Source of the DNA: Actinobacteria bacterium HGW-Actinobacteria-4
GTDB lineage: Bacteria > Actinomycetota > Actinomycetes > Actinomycetales > Demequinaceae
NCBI GenBank assembly: GCA_002841315.1
Contig: PHEW01000007.1
Span: 61,835 to 125,834, forward strand
Direction: 5' to 3'
DNA: 64,000 bases
The notes under the pieces are model-generated. The model was not told the origin of the DNA and made no database searches. It saw only the letters and a program-made list of their open reading frames with translations. The first letter of the stretch is position 1; the number at the start of each line of letters is the position of its first letter. Of the stretch, positions 40,385 through 49,685 are shown in pieces. A program made the translations under genes and the position numbers.

Positions 40385-42754
40385 CTACAGTTTGGACAGC
40401 CCTGAGAATCTCAACAGGATGCGCTTCACGTCACCGCCGCCAAAGTCGGTGACGGCCACGCCGTTGTTGCCTGAGCCCTCCAACGCGATCACCTTGCCCA
40501 TGCCGTACTTGTCATGAGTAACGCGATCGCCCACTTCGAGCCCCAGATCGGTGCCGGGCTTGGCTCCCGGCGGACTCGGCGGAACCCGCCGCTGCGCGAC
40601 CGCACCAGCACGCGCGTAGCCAATGTCGTCATCGCGATCTTGGCTTCCGCCATAGCCGCCGCCGTACGTGCTTGACCATGCTGATCCCCTGCCACCGCGG
40701 TCGCTGCGCGCACGCAAGGACGCCATCGACGTCTCGGACCGTCGCCACTCGACCAACTCGGACGGAATCTCGCCCACGAACCTGGACGCAGGCAAGTACT
40801 GCGGCGCACCCCAACTCGCCCGCACCTCGGCGCGCGTCAGGTAAAGACGCTCTCGCGCGCGCGTGAGTCCCACGTAGGCGAGCCTGCGCTCCTCTTCCAT
40901 ATCCTTGACGTGCTCCATGGACCGCGCGTGCGGGAACGTGCCGTCCTCCATGCCGGTGAGGAAGACCACCGGAAACTCAAGCCCCTTGGCCGTGTGGAGT
41001 GTCATCAGCGTCACCACTCCGCCACCGCCGTCGGCGTCCGGGATCTGGTCCGCGTCCGCCACGAGCGCGACCTTCTCGAGGAACTCCGGCAACGTGCCCT
41101 CAGGGTTCTCCTCCCCAAACTCACGCCCCACCGCCACCAGCTCCATGATGTTCTCGATGCGGCTCGCGTCTTGGGGGTCTTCACTCGCTCGCAACGCGGC
41201 AATCATCCCTGATCGGGTCGCGATCGCGTCCAACACTCCGGCAGGGCCGTTGTCCTTGGCCAGGTCGCGGAGGTCGTCCATGAGCGCCACAAATCCGTCA
41301 ATCGCCGCGCGCGAGCGCGGCGCCAACCCACTGACCTCGTCCAAACGGCGCAAGCACGCGCCAAAGCTCACGGCAGCATCGGCCGATGTTGTGGTTTGGC
41401 GCAGTCGTTCCACCGCCTCTACCGCCGCATCGCCGATTCCTCGCTTGGGAGCGTTGATAATGCGACGCATGGCGATGTCGTCGTCCTCATTCACCACCGC
41501 GGCGAGGTACGCGAGCATGTCCTTGATCTCTTTGCGCTCATAGAACCGGGTACCGCCCACCACCTTGTAGGGGATCTCCGCGCGAATGAAGCGCTCCTCA
41601 ATGGCCCGCGACTGCGCGTTGGCGCGGTACATGATCGCGACGTCAGACGGTGCCACGGCAGCGTCGCGGGTCAGGCGCCCAATCTCGTCGGCAATGAACT
41701 GCGCCTCGTCTTGCTCGGTATCCGCGGCGTAGCCGATGATCTGTTCGCCCGAGCCCGAATCGGTCCAGAGGTTCTTGGGCTTGCGGCTCGCGTTGTTCGC
41801 GATCACCGAGTTGGCGGCCGTGAGGATGTTCTGCGTGGACCGGTAGTTCTGCTCGAGGTGCACGATGTGCGCCTGCGGGTAGTCCTGCTCGAACTCCAAG
41901 ATGTTGCGGATGGTGGCACCGCGGAACGCGTAAATGGATTGGTCGGCGTCGCCCACGACGGTGAGCTCGGCGGCTGGAAGGCTCGCGTCGTCGGAAGGCC
42001 CCACCAACTCACGCACCAGTGTGTACTGGGCGTGGTTGGTGTCCTGGTACTCGTCCACCAGCACATGGCGGAAGCGTTCGCGGTAGCGCCGCGCCACCTC
42101 GGGGTGCCGCTGGAGCAGGCGAACCGACTTCACGATGATGTCGTCAAAGTCCACCGCATTGGCGGCCTCAAGCCGCGCCTGATACAGCGGGTAAGCCTGG
42201 CCCGCGGCGTATTCGATGGTGTGCCGCGACGCGCCTTCCGTGGCCGCGACAGCATCGGCCGGAGCGATGAGTTCATCCTTAAACTGGCCGATGCGCCCCA
42301 ACAGGGCCTTGGGGGCGAACTTCTTGGGGTCCAGGTTCAGTTCCTTCATGACGAGTTTCATGAGGTTGACCGAGTCCGACGTGTCGTAGATGGAGAACGT
42401 GGACTTGAGGCCCGCGAGCTCATAGTCGCCACGCAGAATACGCACGCACGCGCTATGGAAGGTGCTGACCCACATGTACTTGGCTTCAGGCCCCACGAGC
42501 GCCGTGACGCGCTCGCGCATCTCCCCCGCAGCCTTGTTGGTGAACGTGATCGCGAGCACCTCGTGGGGACGCGCGCGACCAGACTCGAGGAGGTACGCAA
42601 TGCGGTGGGTGAGCACGCGCGTCTTGCCCGAGCCGGCGCCAGCGATGATCAGCAGCGCGCCGCCGTGGTGAAGGACGGCCTCCGCCTGGCGCGGGTTGAG
42701 CCCTTCGGTCAGAGCGGAGGGGCGGTGGCTGGCGACGTCGAACAGGGCATCCAT
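40385..42754 (-). CDS. pcrA: ATP-dependent DNA helicase PcrA/UvrD
   Basis: ALTEGLNPRQAEAVLHHGGALLIIAGAGSGKTRVLTHRIAYLL...VDEYQDTNHAQYTLVREL...VTLMTLHTAKGLEFPVVFLTG. Start set at MDALFD (42754). Confidence 0.95.
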   Translation of the reverse strand: MDALFDVASHRPSALTEGLNPRQAEAVLHHGGALLIIAGAGSGKTRVLTHRIAYLLESGRARPHEVLAITFTNKAAGEMRERVTALVGPEAKYMWVSTFHSACVRILRGDYELAGLKSTFSIYDTSDSVNLMKLVMKELNLDPKKFAPKALLGRIGQFKDELIAPADAVAATEGASRHTIEYAAGQAYPLYQARLEAANAVDFDDIIVKSVRLLQRHPEVARRYRERFRHVLVDEYQDTNHAQYTLVRELVGPSDDASLPAAELTVVGDADQSIYAFRGATIRNILEFEQDYPQAHIVHLEQNYRSTQNILTAANSVIANNASRKPKNLWTDSGSGEQIIGYAADTEQDEAQFIADEIGRLTRDAAVAPSDVAIMYRANAQSRAIEERFIRAEIPYKVVGGTRFYERKEIKDMLAYLAAVVNEDDDIAMRRIINAPKRGIGDAAVEAVERLRQTTTSADAAVSFGACLRRLDEVSGLAPRSRAAIDGFVALMDDLRDLAKDNGPAGVLDAIATRSGMIAALRASEDPQDASRIENIMELVAVGREFGEENPEGTLPEFLEKVALVADADQIPDADGGGGVVTLMTLHTAKGLEFPVVFLTGMEDGTFPHARSMEHVKDMEEERRLAYVGLTRARERLYLTRAEVRASWGAPQYLPASRFVGEIPSELVEWRRSETSMASLRARSDRGGRGSAWSSTYGGGYGGSQDRDDDIGYARAGAVAQRRVPPSPPGAKPGTDLGLEVGDRVTHDKYGMGKVIALEGSGNNGVAVTDFGGGDVKRILLRFSGLSKL

Positions 42755-42807
42755 AACTGTTCGAGCATACTTGCTAGAGCTGACGCGCCTCGCTGGATCC
42801 AGAGCGC

Positions 42808-43947
42808 TTAGCGGTCGCTGGTTCCCACGGCCACCACGCGGTCGCGGCCCTCTTCCTTGGCACGGTACAGGGCGTGGTCGGCGGCAGCAATGCACTCGTC
42901 GGCGGTCTCGCCAGCGATGCCATGAGCGGCGCCAATGGACACGGTGACGTGGTGGACGTGGTCGGAGCATGGCACAGCCATCGACGCGATGCTCGATCGC
43001 AACCGCTCCAGGACTGGCACCAACGACCGGCGAGGGATGTTGGGCATCAACACCAGGAACTCGTCGCCGCCCCACCTGCTCGCCATGTCGGACTCACGGA
43101 AGTGCTCGCGAAGGTGGAACCCCACGTGGCGGATCATCATGTCGCCGCACGAGTGCCCGTATTCGTCGTTGACAGTCTTGAAGTGGTCAATGTCCATCAG
43201 CACGATCGCGTAGTCGGACATGCCGTCGGCCTCGAACTGTTCCAGCTGAGCGATGATGGGCCTGCGGTTGGTCAACCCCGTCAGCTCGTCGGTCGTGGCA
43301 AGGAGTTCACCGTGGCGGGCCGCACCTTCAAGGATGTGCCTGCTGTACTCCATGCGGCGGTGCAAGAGCACACCCAGCAAGATGATTCCTGCCGCAGTAT
43401 TGGTGCGGTTAATGGCCGCGAAGGTGGGCATGAAGTCTTGATTCAGGGTCGCCCATGCGCGTTCCGAGGTGAAGAAGGTTTCACACAGGACGAACGCAGC
43501 AAAGATCCCCAAGGCGAGGTAGAGGCGCACCTGAGGCTTGTCGTTCGGCACCAGCACAAATAGGCCCACTGCGAATATGAAGAGCAAGAGGTGCACGCTC
43601 GCGTCAACGGAGAACGCGGCAGTGTAGGCAACCAGCGGACCGATGGGCAGAGATACCGCCATCACTCCGGCTCCCACGGCGTAGCCGCGCTTGAGCCACA
43701 GCAACGCGATGGCGTAGAGCGGCAACGTCAGGAGCGCGACAATGATGAGATAGCCCGTGCCCGGCCCACCCCACACAAAGAACAGTGCGGCGAACGCGGC
43801 TTGAACGACGGCGCTCGCGATCAGGAACTGGCGGATGGTGCGGACTTCTTGCTGTTTGCCGCGCGCAATCGCGTCGCGAATCTGCTGGGGCATCAAGGGG
43901 GTCACGGTCACACTGACGGGCTCACGCCGCCTATCGAGGCCTCTCAT
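42808..43947 (-). CDS. Membrane-anchored GGDEF diguanylate cyclase
   Basis: DELTGLTNRRPIIAQLEQF...RESDMASRWGGDEFLVLMP: GGDEF with an upstream RxxD I-site; N-terminal membrane segments. Confidence 0.92.
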   Translation of the reverse strand: MRGLDRRREPVSVTVTPLMPQQIRDAIARGKQQEVRTIRQFLIASAVVQAAFAALFFVWGGPGTGYLIIVALLTLPLYAIALLWLKRGYAVGAGVMAVSLPIGPLVAYTAAFSVDASVHLLLFIFAVGLFVLVPNDKPQVRLYLALGIFAAFVLCETFFTSERAWATLNQDFMPTFAAINRTNTAAGIILLGVLLHRRMEYSRHILEGAARHGELLATTDELTGLTNRRPIIAQLEQFEADGMSDYAIVLMDIDHFKTVNDEYGHSCGDMMIRHVGFHLREHFRESDMASRWGGDEFLVLMPNIPRRSLVPVLERLRSSIASMAVPCSDHVHHVTVSIGAAHGIAGETADECIAAADHALYRAKEEGRDRVVAVGTSDR

Positions 43948-44159
43948 GATCCCTCCCTCAAGTCTTCAGCGATCCGCACCCCCGTGGACAGATCTACTGC
44001 ACTTCCCACATTACGAGAAGGCTCATCAATTTCACACGCCGTGTCGCGTACATCACACTCATTCCTTTTTGGGCGAAACCCCCCGGTAAACGACGCCGGG
44101 GCACCAACGCGCGCCAGTGAGCGACGAGTTGGCGCCCCAGGCGCATGAAGAAGTGTCTA

Positions 44160-45617
44160 CTATGAGCGTCGACGCCCCGAGCCTTGGCCTGCCGAGAACG
44201 CGGCCGCGCCGCCTCCGGAACCAGCCGGCGAGCCGGTCCGGCGGCCGCCAGCGCGACGCTGAGCGCCACCCTGGCCCGCAGGACGGTGCTGGCCGTGCTC
44301 GCCTTCAGGACGGTCGCGACGGGCCTGGCCACCGGTGCGCGGCTGGCCTCCCTGTCGGGGTGCGCCACCTTCACGGCCGCGGCGGCCACGAGGGCTCGAT
44401 CCGGGCGCGCGCTGGGGCTGAACGGCGATGGGCTGCGGCTTCACATACGCGGCGATGTCGCCGGTCAGGTCACGCACGGCCTTGGTGGTGGCAGACACGG
44501 CAATGGGCTGAGCCGTGATCTTGGCCTTGCGCATCAGCATCTCGGTCTCCTTGCGCTGCTCAGGCAGCACAATGGTGACCACGTCACCGGTCTCGCCCGC
44601 GCGGGCGGTACGGCCAGAGCGGTGCAGGTACGCCTTGTGTTCAGCGGGCGGGTCCACGTGGATCACCAGTTCGATGTTGTCGACGTGCACGCCGCGTGCG
44701 GCAACATCGGTCGCCACGAGCACGCGGTGCGAACCGGCAGAGAACAGCGCGAGGTTCTGGTCGCGCTTGGCCTGCGAGAGGTTGCCGTGCAGGTCCACGG
44801 CAGGAATGCCCGCCGCGGTGAGTACCTTGGCGAGCTTCTTGGCCTGGTGCTTGGTGCGCATGAACAGAATGCGGCGGCCGGTGCCGGACGCGAGCGCCTG
44901 CACCACTTCCTTCTTGGCCTCAGCGGAGGAGACGTGGAAGATGTGGTGCGTCATGTCTGCGACCGGCGAGTTGGCCTCGTCGACCGAGTGCATGATCTGG
45001 TCGTTAAGGAAGCGCTTGACGAGTTGGTCCACGCCGTTGTCGAGGGTCGCGCTGAAGAGCATGCGCTGGCCACGCTTGGGGGTGGCCGTCATGATGCGGG
45101 TGACGCCGGGCAGGAAGCCTAGGTCGGCCATGTGGTCGGCTTCGTCCAGGACGGTGATCTCGACGGCGTCGAGTGACACGTGACCCTGCTTCATGAGGTC
45201 CTCGAGGCGGCCGGGGCACGCCACGACGATGTCGGCGCCCGCACGGAGCGCCTGCTCCTGGCGGTGCTGCTTGACGCCACCAAAGATGGTGGTGGTCTTA
45301 AGTCCATAGGCCTTCGCGAGCGGTGCGATGACCGCTTCAATCTGGGTGGCGAGCTCGCGCGTGGGCGCAAGGATCAGCCCGCGCGGGTGACCGGGACGCG
45401 ACGGCTTTCCCGAGGTGCCCAACCGGGCAGCCATGGGTAGCGAGAACGCGAGCGTCTTGCCGGAACCGGTCTTGCCTCGGCCCAGGACATCGCGACCGGA
45501 CAGCGTGTCGGGAAGCGTGTCCACCTGGATGGGGAATGCGTTGACCTTGCCCTCGCGTTCGAGGATCTCGACCAACTTATTGGGCACGCCAAGCGTGCCA
45601 AAGGAAGTTTCTGACAT
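44160..45617 (-). CDS. DEAD-box ATP-dependent RNA helicase
   Basis: FPIQVDTLPDTLSGRDVLGRGKTGSGKTLAF...APTRELATQIE...VLDEADHMADLGF...LFSATL...ATDVAARGVHVDNIELVIHVDPP; basic Gly/Arg-rich C-terminus. Confidence 0.95.
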   Translation of the reverse strand: MSETSFGTLGVPNKLVEILEREGKVNAFPIQVDTLPDTLSGRDVLGRGKTGSGKTLAFSLPMAARLGTSGKPSRPGHPRGLILAPTRELATQIEAVIAPLAKAYGLKTTTIFGGVKQHRQEQALRAGADIVVACPGRLEDLMKQGHVSLDAVEITVLDEADHMADLGFLPGVTRIMTATPKRGQRMLFSATLDNGVDQLVKRFLNDQIMHSVDEANSPVADMTHHIFHVSSAEAKKEVVQALASGTGRRILFMRTKHQAKKLAKVLTAAGIPAVDLHGNLSQAKRDQNLALFSAGSHRVLVATDVAARGVHVDNIELVIHVDPPAEHKAYLHRSGRTARAGETGDVVTIVLPEQRKETEMLMRKAKITAQPIAVSATTKAVRDLTGDIAAYVKPQPIAVQPQRAPGSSPRGRRGREGGAPRQGGQPRTGGQARRDRPEGEHGQHRPAGQGGAQRRAGGRRTGSPAGSGGGAAAFSAGQGSGRRRS

Positions 45618-45801
45618 GGGGATAGATGTTGCCTTTCAAGCATGGAGCCGGTGCGGCGCGCGTAAGCGACGCAACTGTTGGCCGTGACTGTCACGGCACC
45701 GGCATTGGTGGCGAAGGCGGCATGTGCCGCTCTCGTTCGCCGAAGAAGATTTCTACGAGCCTGGCTACCCGCATGTCTGGCGGGGCCGGCGAGAAGGAGA
45801 A

Positions 45802-45852
45802 GCTATCTCGACGCAAAGAAACCGCCTGGATGGCGGTCGCAATGAGATAAGC
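45802..45852 (-). promoter_or_regulatory. Nested inverted-repeat leader or terminator upstream of DEAD-box helicase
   Basis: Minus strand GCtTATCTC-attgcg-ACCGCC-atcca-GGCGGT-ttctttgcgtc-GAGATAGC: terminator-like inner hairpin with U-rich tail inside an outer 8-bp stem. Confidence 0.5.
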
Positions 45853-45901
45853 CTAACAGGTGCGCCGCGCGGCGCGTGCTGTGGCGGCCTCGTGTTGCCG
45901 G

Positions 45902-45922
45902 ACGGGGTCCAGGCGACCCCGT
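45902..45922. repeat. Perfect 8-bp stem-loop
   Basis: ACGGGGTC-CAGGC-GACCCCGT. Confidence 0.7.
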
Positions 45923-45933
45923 GAATCCTACGC

Positions 45934-45976
45934 GAACATGAATGCCACATTTGGTCCGAATGTGACCCCCATGTTC
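45934..45976. repeat. Nested inverted repeat
   Basis: GAACATG-aatgc-CACATT-tggtccg-AATGTG-acccc-CATGTTC. Confidence 0.7.
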
Positions 45977-46016
45977 GCAAGGCGCGTTGGGGCGCAGGCT
46001 CGTTGGGGCTCAGGCT

Positions 46017-46667
46017 CTAGACAATCCGCCGCTGGGCGGCCCAGTGCGCCAACTCGTGGCGGTTGCTCAACTGCAGCTTGTGGAGCACCTTGCCCACGTG
46101 GGTCTCAACGGTCTTGATCGAGATGAACAGCTTCTCCCCCACCTCGCGGTAGGTGTAGCCGCGCGCGATCAGCCGCATCACTTCTTGCTCCCGGGCGGTC
46201 AGCTTGTCGAGATCCTCGTCGACGTCGGCAACCTCGCCGCCCGCAGCGCCGAAGGCGTCGAGCACGAACCCGGCCAGCCGTGGGGAGAACACCGCGTCCC
46301 CCGTCGCGACCCTGCGCACGGCATCGGAGAGGTCCGGCCCGGAGATGGACTTCGTGACGTATCCGCGAGCGCCAGCGCGCACCACGGCCACGACGTCCTC
46401 GGCGGCGTCCGATACCGACAACGCAAGCACCTTGGGAGGATTGGGGCCGTCGAGCACCGCAGCCAACACGTCAAGCGCACCACCGCCAGTGCCACCAGGC
46501 AGGTGCACGTCGAGAATGACCACCTCGGGCTTCGCCGCTGTGATCGCAACGATCGCGCTTTCGACGTCGCGCGCCTCGCCCACCACCTCGATGTCGTCCT
46601 CAAGCGACTCACGCACGCCTACCCGAATGACATCGTGATCGTCCACCATCACCACGCGTACCGTCAT
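46017..46667 (-). CDS. LuxR-family response regulator
   Basis: MTVRVVMVDDHDVIRVGVRESLE...VVILDVHLPGG...LTAREQEVMRLIARGYTYREVGEKLFISIKTVETHVGKVLHKL. Confidence 0.94.
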   Translation of the reverse strand: MTVRVVMVDDHDVIRVGVRESLEDDIEVVGEARDVESAIVAITAAKPEVVILDVHLPGGTGGGALDVLAAVLDGPNPPKVLALSVSDAAEDVVAVVRAGARGYVTKSISGPDLSDAVRRVATGDAVFSPRLAGFVLDAFGAAGGEVADVDEDLDKLTAREQEVMRLIARGYTYREVGEKLFISIKTVETHVGKVLHKLQLSNRHELAHWAAQRRIV

Positions 46668-47686
46668 CGCTGCTCCTCACGGGGCATGGATATGAACACT
46701 TCCGTGGGCGCCCCTAGAGATGACGTTACCGTGGCGATGCCGCCATGCCGCTTCACGCGCCCCACGATCGAGTTACGGATGCCCAGCCGGTCCTCCGGCA
46801 CCGCCTTGCGGTCAAAGCCCGGCCCTGAGTCGCGCACAAAGATCTCCAGCGCTTCTTGGGTCAGTTCCGCATAGACAGAGATGGGGCCGATGCCGTGGCG
46901 GGCCGCGTTCGAGGCCGCCTCACGCGCCGCTTGGGTCGCGGCATAGAACGCGTCCGACGTTGGGGCGTCGCCCACGCTGACGGTGTCGATCGCAACGCCG
47001 TGGGCGTCCTCCACTTCCGCAATAGCGGCGAGGAGTGCCGTGGCCACCGACTCGGCGGCACTGCGGCGATTCTGGTACAGGTACTGCCGCAGGTCCCGCT
47101 CTTGGGCCCGCGCGAGTCTGGTGACGGCATCGGGATCGGCCGACTTCGCGCGGATCAAGGTCAACGTTTGCAATACGGAGTCATGCAGGTGAGCCGCGAT
47201 CTCGGCGCGCTCGTACTCGCGGATGCGCTGCTCGCGCTCGACTCCCACCTGCCTGATGAGCCGCAACCACCACGGCGCGAAGATCAGGCCCGCGGCTGCG
47301 ATCAGCACGAGCGGCACCACCAGCGCGCGTATCCAGGCCGTCTCCGTGAACTCCCACGCGGCGAACCACCACAGGGCACCGGCAGTGAGGATGAGCCCCA
47401 CGACGGTGCGCAACCACGCGTCGCGCTCGAACAAGCCAGCAACATTGGGGCGGCGTGCGTCCGCGTGCACCGCGCTGTCGAGCGGGCTCCACACCAAAAT
47501 CAAGCCGGCGGTGAAGACGATGGCCGGGATGAGCCACGGCGGCAAGCCGTCAACGCCCTCCCTGCGCGCGATCAACACGGCCGCAATCCCAAGGAGCGCC
47601 GTACCCATCAGTGCCCGCCACCACTGCGGCGCGCGGGACTCACGTACCAGCGGGTTCGCCAGTCGGGTGGAGGGCACAGTGCTCAC
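46664..47686 (-). CDS. Sensor histidine kinase
   Basis: ERAEIAAHLHDSVLQTLTLIRAKSADP; AAREAASNAARHGIGPISVYAE...VRDSGPGFD. Confidence 0.92.
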   Translation of the reverse strand: MSTVPSTRLANPLVRESRAPQWWRALMGTALLGIAAVLIARREGVDGLPPWLIPAIVFTAGLILVWSPLDSAVHADARRPNVAGLFERDAWLRTVVGLILTAGALWWFAAWEFTETAWIRALVVPLVLIAAAGLIFAPWWLRLIRQVGVEREQRIREYERAEIAAHLHDSVLQTLTLIRAKSADPDAVTRLARAQERDLRQYLYQNRRSAAESVATALLAAIAEVEDAHGVAIDTVSVGDAPTSDAFYAATQAAREAASNAARHGIGPISVYAELTQEALEIFVRDSGPGFDRKAVPEDRLGIRNSIVGRVKRHGGIATVTSSLGAPTEVFISMPREEQR

Positions 47687-47877
47687 GGCACCATCGTCAC
47701 ACAGCGCCGCGTCAGGAACGCTCTGTTGGCGCGCATCTCAGGGGCTGGTGAGCCGCAATCATCCCTGGGGACGCAAAGATCAGGGAAGGAATCAGGGGCA
47801 TACCTCATAGCGGGCGGACAGCACCGTGGGGAAGATGGGGGTATCAACTGTTGTCCCCACGATCTCAAGGAGTCACT

Positions 47878-49320
47878 GTGAGCACCACACCCGAACCCAC
47901 CAGGGAGGCCGCATTCTTCGCGGCCATCCGCCAATGGGGTATCACGCGCGGCCCCAACGGGGTTGTCGGCGGCGTCGTCGAGGGAATCGGCGAGCGCGTC
48001 GGCATGGCTCGAGTCCCCGCCCGCATCATCGTGGTGGTGGCCGCCCTCTTGCTACCGGGTGTCGTGTTGCTCGGCTATGCAGGCGCGTGGGGCCTTCTGC
48101 CCGACCGCGAGGGCAACATCATCATCCAGAACTTTGGCCGCGGCGTCACCAATGTGGGTGCGCTGATTGGAATCGGTGTTCTCGTGCTCCTGGGTCTGGG
48201 TGGCCTTGGCGAGACGCGGTTCGTCTGGCCCGGAATCCCGCGCGGGTCGATGAACTGGGACGTCAACAGCGCACCCGAGGGGCTCGCACTCGCCGTCGCC
48301 ATCTTGTTCGCCGTGGTGATCCCGCTGTTGGTCCTCGCGAGCATCGTGTGGCTCATCGTGTACCTGGTTCGCCGCAACAACAACGTGGACCCAGGGACGC
48401 CGCGTCCCCCGGCCCCGCCCGCTCCCGCCGTCCCGAACGCGGCCTTCGCAGCATCGGCCGCCGGTCCCCGCGATGCCACCACGGCGGCGGTGCCTCCCGC
48501 TCCAGCGTCCCCACGCACCTACACCCCCGCTCCGCCCCCGCGGCCGCGGGTACCCGGTCCCGGTCGCGCCGGCTACCTCGGCACGCTTGCACTAGGCATC
48601 CTCGCCGCCGCAGCAGTCGCGTGGACAGCCCGCGTGGACCAACTCGCCATCAACCCCGTGCTCGCCTGGTTCGCGCTGTTCCTCATCGGACTCGGCGTGG
48701 TGTTGATGCTCGTGAGCGTTGCGGGTCGCAAGCTCGGATTCCTTGGCTTCATCTCCGTGCCGCTCGCGTTCCTTGGCCTGATCTTTGGGTTCTACGGTGA
48801 CGAACTCAGGGACGCTTACGAGGAAGCCCGCGCCACCATTGTGGTGGACTGGGACGAGTGGGACAATGACCCGGGCGAGCAGTTTGCGGACACGGGCAGC
48901 GTGCCCATCGATGCGACGCCAGCGTTCACCGTTGACTACTCCCAAGTGTTCTTTGTGCCCGAGTGCTACGCGGGAGATATCTCGAACGAGGTGGTTGCCG
49001 GCACTCCCGTCGCGCGGTTTGCCTTCGCGGAGTTCACCGAGGACGTCTCGCTCGACATTGTCGCGGAGTACTCCGAGATCACGGTGCCCGCTGGCACCAA
49101 CATCGTGCTCGACGCACAGGGGTGGGCACAGTCCACCGTGACCTGGCCGGCACGCGATGTGTGGTGCGACTTCTGGGACGGTGATCAGCGCAACTTCTCG
49201 CTCATCAACCCGGGTGCGCCCACGCTGACGCTCACGGTCTACGACGACGACCACGCCAACACGATCATCATCACCGAGACCGAGGCTGCTGCTCCGGTCA
49301 CCGAGGAGGTACAGCCATGA
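47878..49320 (+). CDS. PspC-domain membrane protein
   Basis: GTG after CAAGGAGTCACT; AAIRQWGITRGPNGVVGGVVEGIGERVGMARVPARIIVVVAALLLPGVVLLGYAGAWGLLPDREG. Confidence 0.88.
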   Translation: MSTTPEPTREAAFFAAIRQWGITRGPNGVVGGVVEGIGERVGMARVPARIIVVVAALLLPGVVLLGYAGAWGLLPDREGNIIIQNFGRGVTNVGALIGIGVLVLLGLGGLGETRFVWPGIPRGSMNWDVNSAPEGLALAVAILFAVVIPLLVLASIVWLIVYLVRRNNNVDPGTPRPPAPPAPAVPNAAFAASAAGPRDATTAAVPPAPASPRTYTPAPPPRPRVPGPGRAGYLGTLALGILAAAAVAWTARVDQLAINPVLAWFALFLIGLGVVLMLVSVAGRKLGFLGFISVPLAFLGLIFGFYGDELRDAYEEARATIVVDWDEWDNDPGEQFADTGSVPIDATPAFTVDYSQVFFVPECYAGDISNEVVAGTPVARFAFAEFTEDVSLDIVAEYSEITVPAGTNIVLDAQGWAQSTVTWPARDVWCDFWDGDQRNFSLINPGAPTLTLTVYDDDHANTIIITETEAAAPVTEEVQP

Positions 49321-49628
49321 CCACCATCCGACGCCGCCCAGCCGACCGAGTCACGGGTGCGCTCTGGGGCGCTCTTGTCGCAGGCGTGGGTTCGCTCATG
49401 ATCGCCACTTTCAGCGGCTACACCATCGACCTCGAGCTGGCGGGAATCGTCGCGCTCGCGGCGCTAGGCGGCTGGCTTGTGATGTCGGCGGTCATGTCAG
49501 GGAAGCCGCGCGAACGCGCAGTCTTCGCTCCGGCACCGGTGGACATCCCCGCGGTTCGTGAGCCTCACCTCGACACCCCGCCCTCCGCGAAGCCCAAGGC
49601 CGCAAAGAAGACGACGTCAGAAAAGTAG
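49317..49628 (+). CDS. Hypothetical small membrane protein in operon with the PspC gene
   Basis: ATGA overlap with the PspC gene; two hydrophobic segments, Lys-rich tail. Confidence 0.65.
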   Translation: MTTIRRRPADRVTGALWGALVAGVGSLMIATFSGYTIDLELAGIVALAALGGWLVMSAVMSGKPRERAVFAPAPVDIPAVREPHLDTPPSAKPKAAKKTTSEK

Positions 49629-49685
49629 ATAGGTACTGGGGTCCAGGCCGCATTTACCGGGATGGCACTCCCACTCGCTGGGGCG

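Noticed and set aside
42740-42790. Possible LexA/SOS box upstream of pcrA (TCGAACAGTT)
   Set aside because: Only one half-site is recognisable; no symmetric GAAC-N4-GTTC arrangement.
44081-44135. Two hairpins downstream of the DEAD-box gene (CCCCGG-9-CCGGGG and GCGCCA-13-TGGCGC)
   Set aside because: Ordinary terminator candidates; nothing unusual.
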